Origin: Pseudomonadota bacterium
GTDB lineage: Bacteria > Pseudomonadota > Gammaproteobacteria > Burkholderiales > Methylophilaceae
Assembly: GCA_023459535.1 (NCBI GenBank)
Contig: JAEWTK010000131.1
Coordinates: 1-8,015, forward strand
DNA length: 8,015 bases
Direction of reading: 5' to 3'
A program made the position numbers and the translations under genes. Below the pieces are notes generated by a model that was given only the letters and a program-made list of their open reading frames with translations, was not told the DNA's origin and searched no databases. Below are positions 6,537 to 8,015 of this stretch, in pieces. Positions within the stretch are counted from its first letter, which is position 1, and each line of letters begins with the position of its first letter.

Positions 6537-8015
6537 TTGGCCAAGCCTAAGCAAGATATCCAGCAACAATTCATTCTTGATGCCAGGCATCACGATCCAT
6601 TCGCTTATCTAGGCCTGCATGACGCGCCCAAAGGTGAAGCGACCAAACAGGTTTTTCGCACCTTTCTGCCTTATGCGGAGCGCGTCTGGCTAAAAACCGC
6701 TGAAGGCTGGGATCCACTCACGCGCACGCACGCCAACGGCATGTTCGAATGGCATGGAGACGGGCTGGTCAGGCCCTGCCTGCTTCGGATTGAAGCCAAT
6801 GGTTCCAGCTACGAACAACATGACCCCTACACCTTTCCATCCAGCCTGAGCAGCGATGAGACCTACCTGTTCGGCCAGGGTCGCCTGCTGCAGGCGCACC
6901 AGACCATGGGCGCCCACCTGATCGCGCAGCATGGCATTGACGGCGTTCGTTTTGTCGTCTGGGCGCCCAATGCAGAACGCGTCAGCGTTATCGGCAACTT
7001 CAACCAGTGGGACGGCCGTATCCACCCGATGCGGGTACACGGCTCCAGCGGCATCTGGGAGATATTCATCCCCGGCCTCGACGTCGGCGAACTCTACAAA
7101 TTCGAGATCCGCAATCGCGACAGCGGCCACATTCATGTCAAGACCGACCCCTACGGTTTCAGCTTCGAGCAAAGACCAGGAACCGCCGCCAAGGTCACTT
7201 CATTGACACATCACACTTGGCAGGACCGGGACTGGATGCAGAAACGAGCAACCGTCGATTGGTTGCATGCGCCTTTCAACTTCTATGAGATCCATGTCGG
7301 CTCATGGAAGCGAGATGCACAGGGCTACTTCCTCAATTACCGTGAACTTGCAGCTGAGCTGATACCCTACGTCAAGGAAATGGGCTATACCCATATCGAA
7401 TTGCTGCCAGTCTCCGAACATCCGCTGAATGAATCCTGGGGTTATCAGACCACCGGCTATTTCGGCGTCACCAACCGCTTCGGTACGCCGGACGACCTGC
7501 GCTTTTTTGTCGATGCCTGCCATCAGGCCGATATCGGCGTCATCCTCGACTGGGTACCCGGCCACTTCCCCAAGGACGACTGGGCACTCGCCCGCTTTGA
7601 CGGCACCGCGCTCTACGAGCATGAGGACCCGCGTCTAGGCGAACACCAGGAATGGGGCACCTACGTCTTCAATTACGGCCGCAACGAGGTACGCAATTTC
7701 CTGCTCGCCAACGCCTATTACTGGCTGAGCGAGTTCCATATCGACGGCCTGCGCGTCGATGCGGTCGCTTCCATGCTCTATCTCGACTACGCGCGCAAAC
7801 ACGGCGAATGGCTACCCAACCAATATGGCGGCCGCGAGAACCTGGATGCCATCGAGTTTCTCAAACAGCTGAACGTCATGGCGCACGAAGATTTCCCCGG
7901 CGCACTGACCATCGCCGAAGAATCCACTGCCTGGCCGATGATCTCGCGTCCGGTCTATCTGGGTGGACTGGGTTTCTCCATGAAGTGGAACATGGGCTGG
8001 ATGAACGACACGCTG
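6537..8015 (+). CDS. glgB: 1,4-alpha-glucan branching enzyme, GH13, 3' truncated by window end
   Basis: It transfers alpha-1,4 chain segments to O-6 positions, making the alpha-1,6 branches of glycogen in the cytosol. The 493 visible residues cover about two thirds of the usual ~730. Two N-terminal beta-sandwich modules are present: HHDPFAYLGLHD at 18-29 begins N1, and VRFVVWAPNAERVSVIGNFN at 137-156 is the CBM48. The GH13 barrel follows: FYEIHVGSW at 249-257, ELLPVSEHP at 288-296, GVILDWVPGHFPKDDW at 334-349, HIDGLRVDAVASM at 401-413 with nucleophile Asp408, and TIAEESTAWP at 458-467 with acid/base Glu461, matching Asp405 and Glu458 of E. coli. The third catalytic Asp and the C-terminal domain lie beyond the window. 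The start is TTG at 6537 with GAGA at 6527-6530, 6 nt upstream. No ATG or GTG lies in frame between the upstream intergenic region and codon 69, so TTG is the best start. It is divergent from glgC. Confidence 0.96.
   Translation, partial: MAKPKQDIQQQFILDARHHDPFAYLGLHDAPKGEATKQVFRTFLPYAERVWLKTAEGWDPLTRTHANGMFEWHGDGLVRPCLLRIEANGSSYEQHDPYTFPSSLSSDETYLFGQGRLLQAHQTMGAHLIAQHGIDGVRFVVWAPNAERVSVIGNFNQWDGRIHPMRVHGSSGIWEIFIPGLDVGELYKFEIRNRDSGHIHVKTDPYGFSFEQRPGTAAKVTSLTHHTWQDRDWMQKRATVDWLHAPFNFYEIHVGSWKRDAQGYFLNYRELAAELIPYVKEMGYTHIELLPVSEHPLNESWGYQTTGYFGVTNRFGTPDDLRFFVDACHQADIGVILDWVPGHFPKDDWALARFDGTALYEHEDPRLGEHQEWGTYVFNYGRNEVRNFLLANAYYWLSEFHIDGLRVDAVASMLYLDYARKHGEWLPNQYGGRENLDAIEFLKQLNVMAHEDFPGALTIAEESTAWPMISRPVYLGGLGFSMKWNMGWMNDTL

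Noticed and set aside
6690..7172. A 160-codon minus-strand open frame inside glgB, and another at 7302-7622
   Set aside because: Both are antisense to conserved CBM48/GH13 regions of GlgB and look like frame shadows.

Overview
The window is a bacterial glycogen / alpha-glucan metabolism locus, probably from a proteobacterium. GlgC and GlgB are of the E. coli-like type, codon use is moderately GC-rich, and Shine-Dalgarno sites are clear. A betaproteobacterium is my guess; nothing here fixes the taxonomy.

Layout, left to right: (1) positions 3-224, plus strand, the last 73 codons of a GGDEF (diguanylate cyclase-type) protein whose body lies outside the window. (2) A convergent block of four tightly spaced minus-strand genes, read from right to left: glgC (ADP-glucose pyrophosphorylase, start 6363), an unassigned GH57 glycoside hydrolase (start 5024), a GH57 4-alpha-glucanotransferase of the Thermococcus TLGT type (GTG start 3250) and a ROK-family sugar kinase, probably glucokinase (start 1184). 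The gaps are 58, 52 and 38 bp, so a single operon is likely. A hairpin plus T-tract after glgC may reduce read-through into the three downstream genes. (3) A 173-bp divergent control region, 6364-6536, with a strong TATAAT box and an inverted repeat on the glgC side. (4) glgB (GH13 branching enzyme) on the plus strand from a TTG codon at 6537, cut off by the window end at codon 493.

How they fit together: GlgC makes ADP-glucose, the donor for glycogen synthase (not in the window), and GlgB adds alpha-1,6 branches. The two GH57 enzymes probably trim or disproportionate alpha-glucan chains, and the ROK kinase would return released glucose to the hexose-phosphate pool. The locus therefore joins synthesis with a GH57-based remodelling or degradation branch. 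No glgA, glgP or glgX is visible here. No tRNA, rRNA, CRISPR, insertion sequence or phage gene was seen, and no gene-free stretch exceeds 300 bases.

The window is mostly recognisable metabolism. The least understood parts are the second GH57 protein and the small regulatory structures around glgC.
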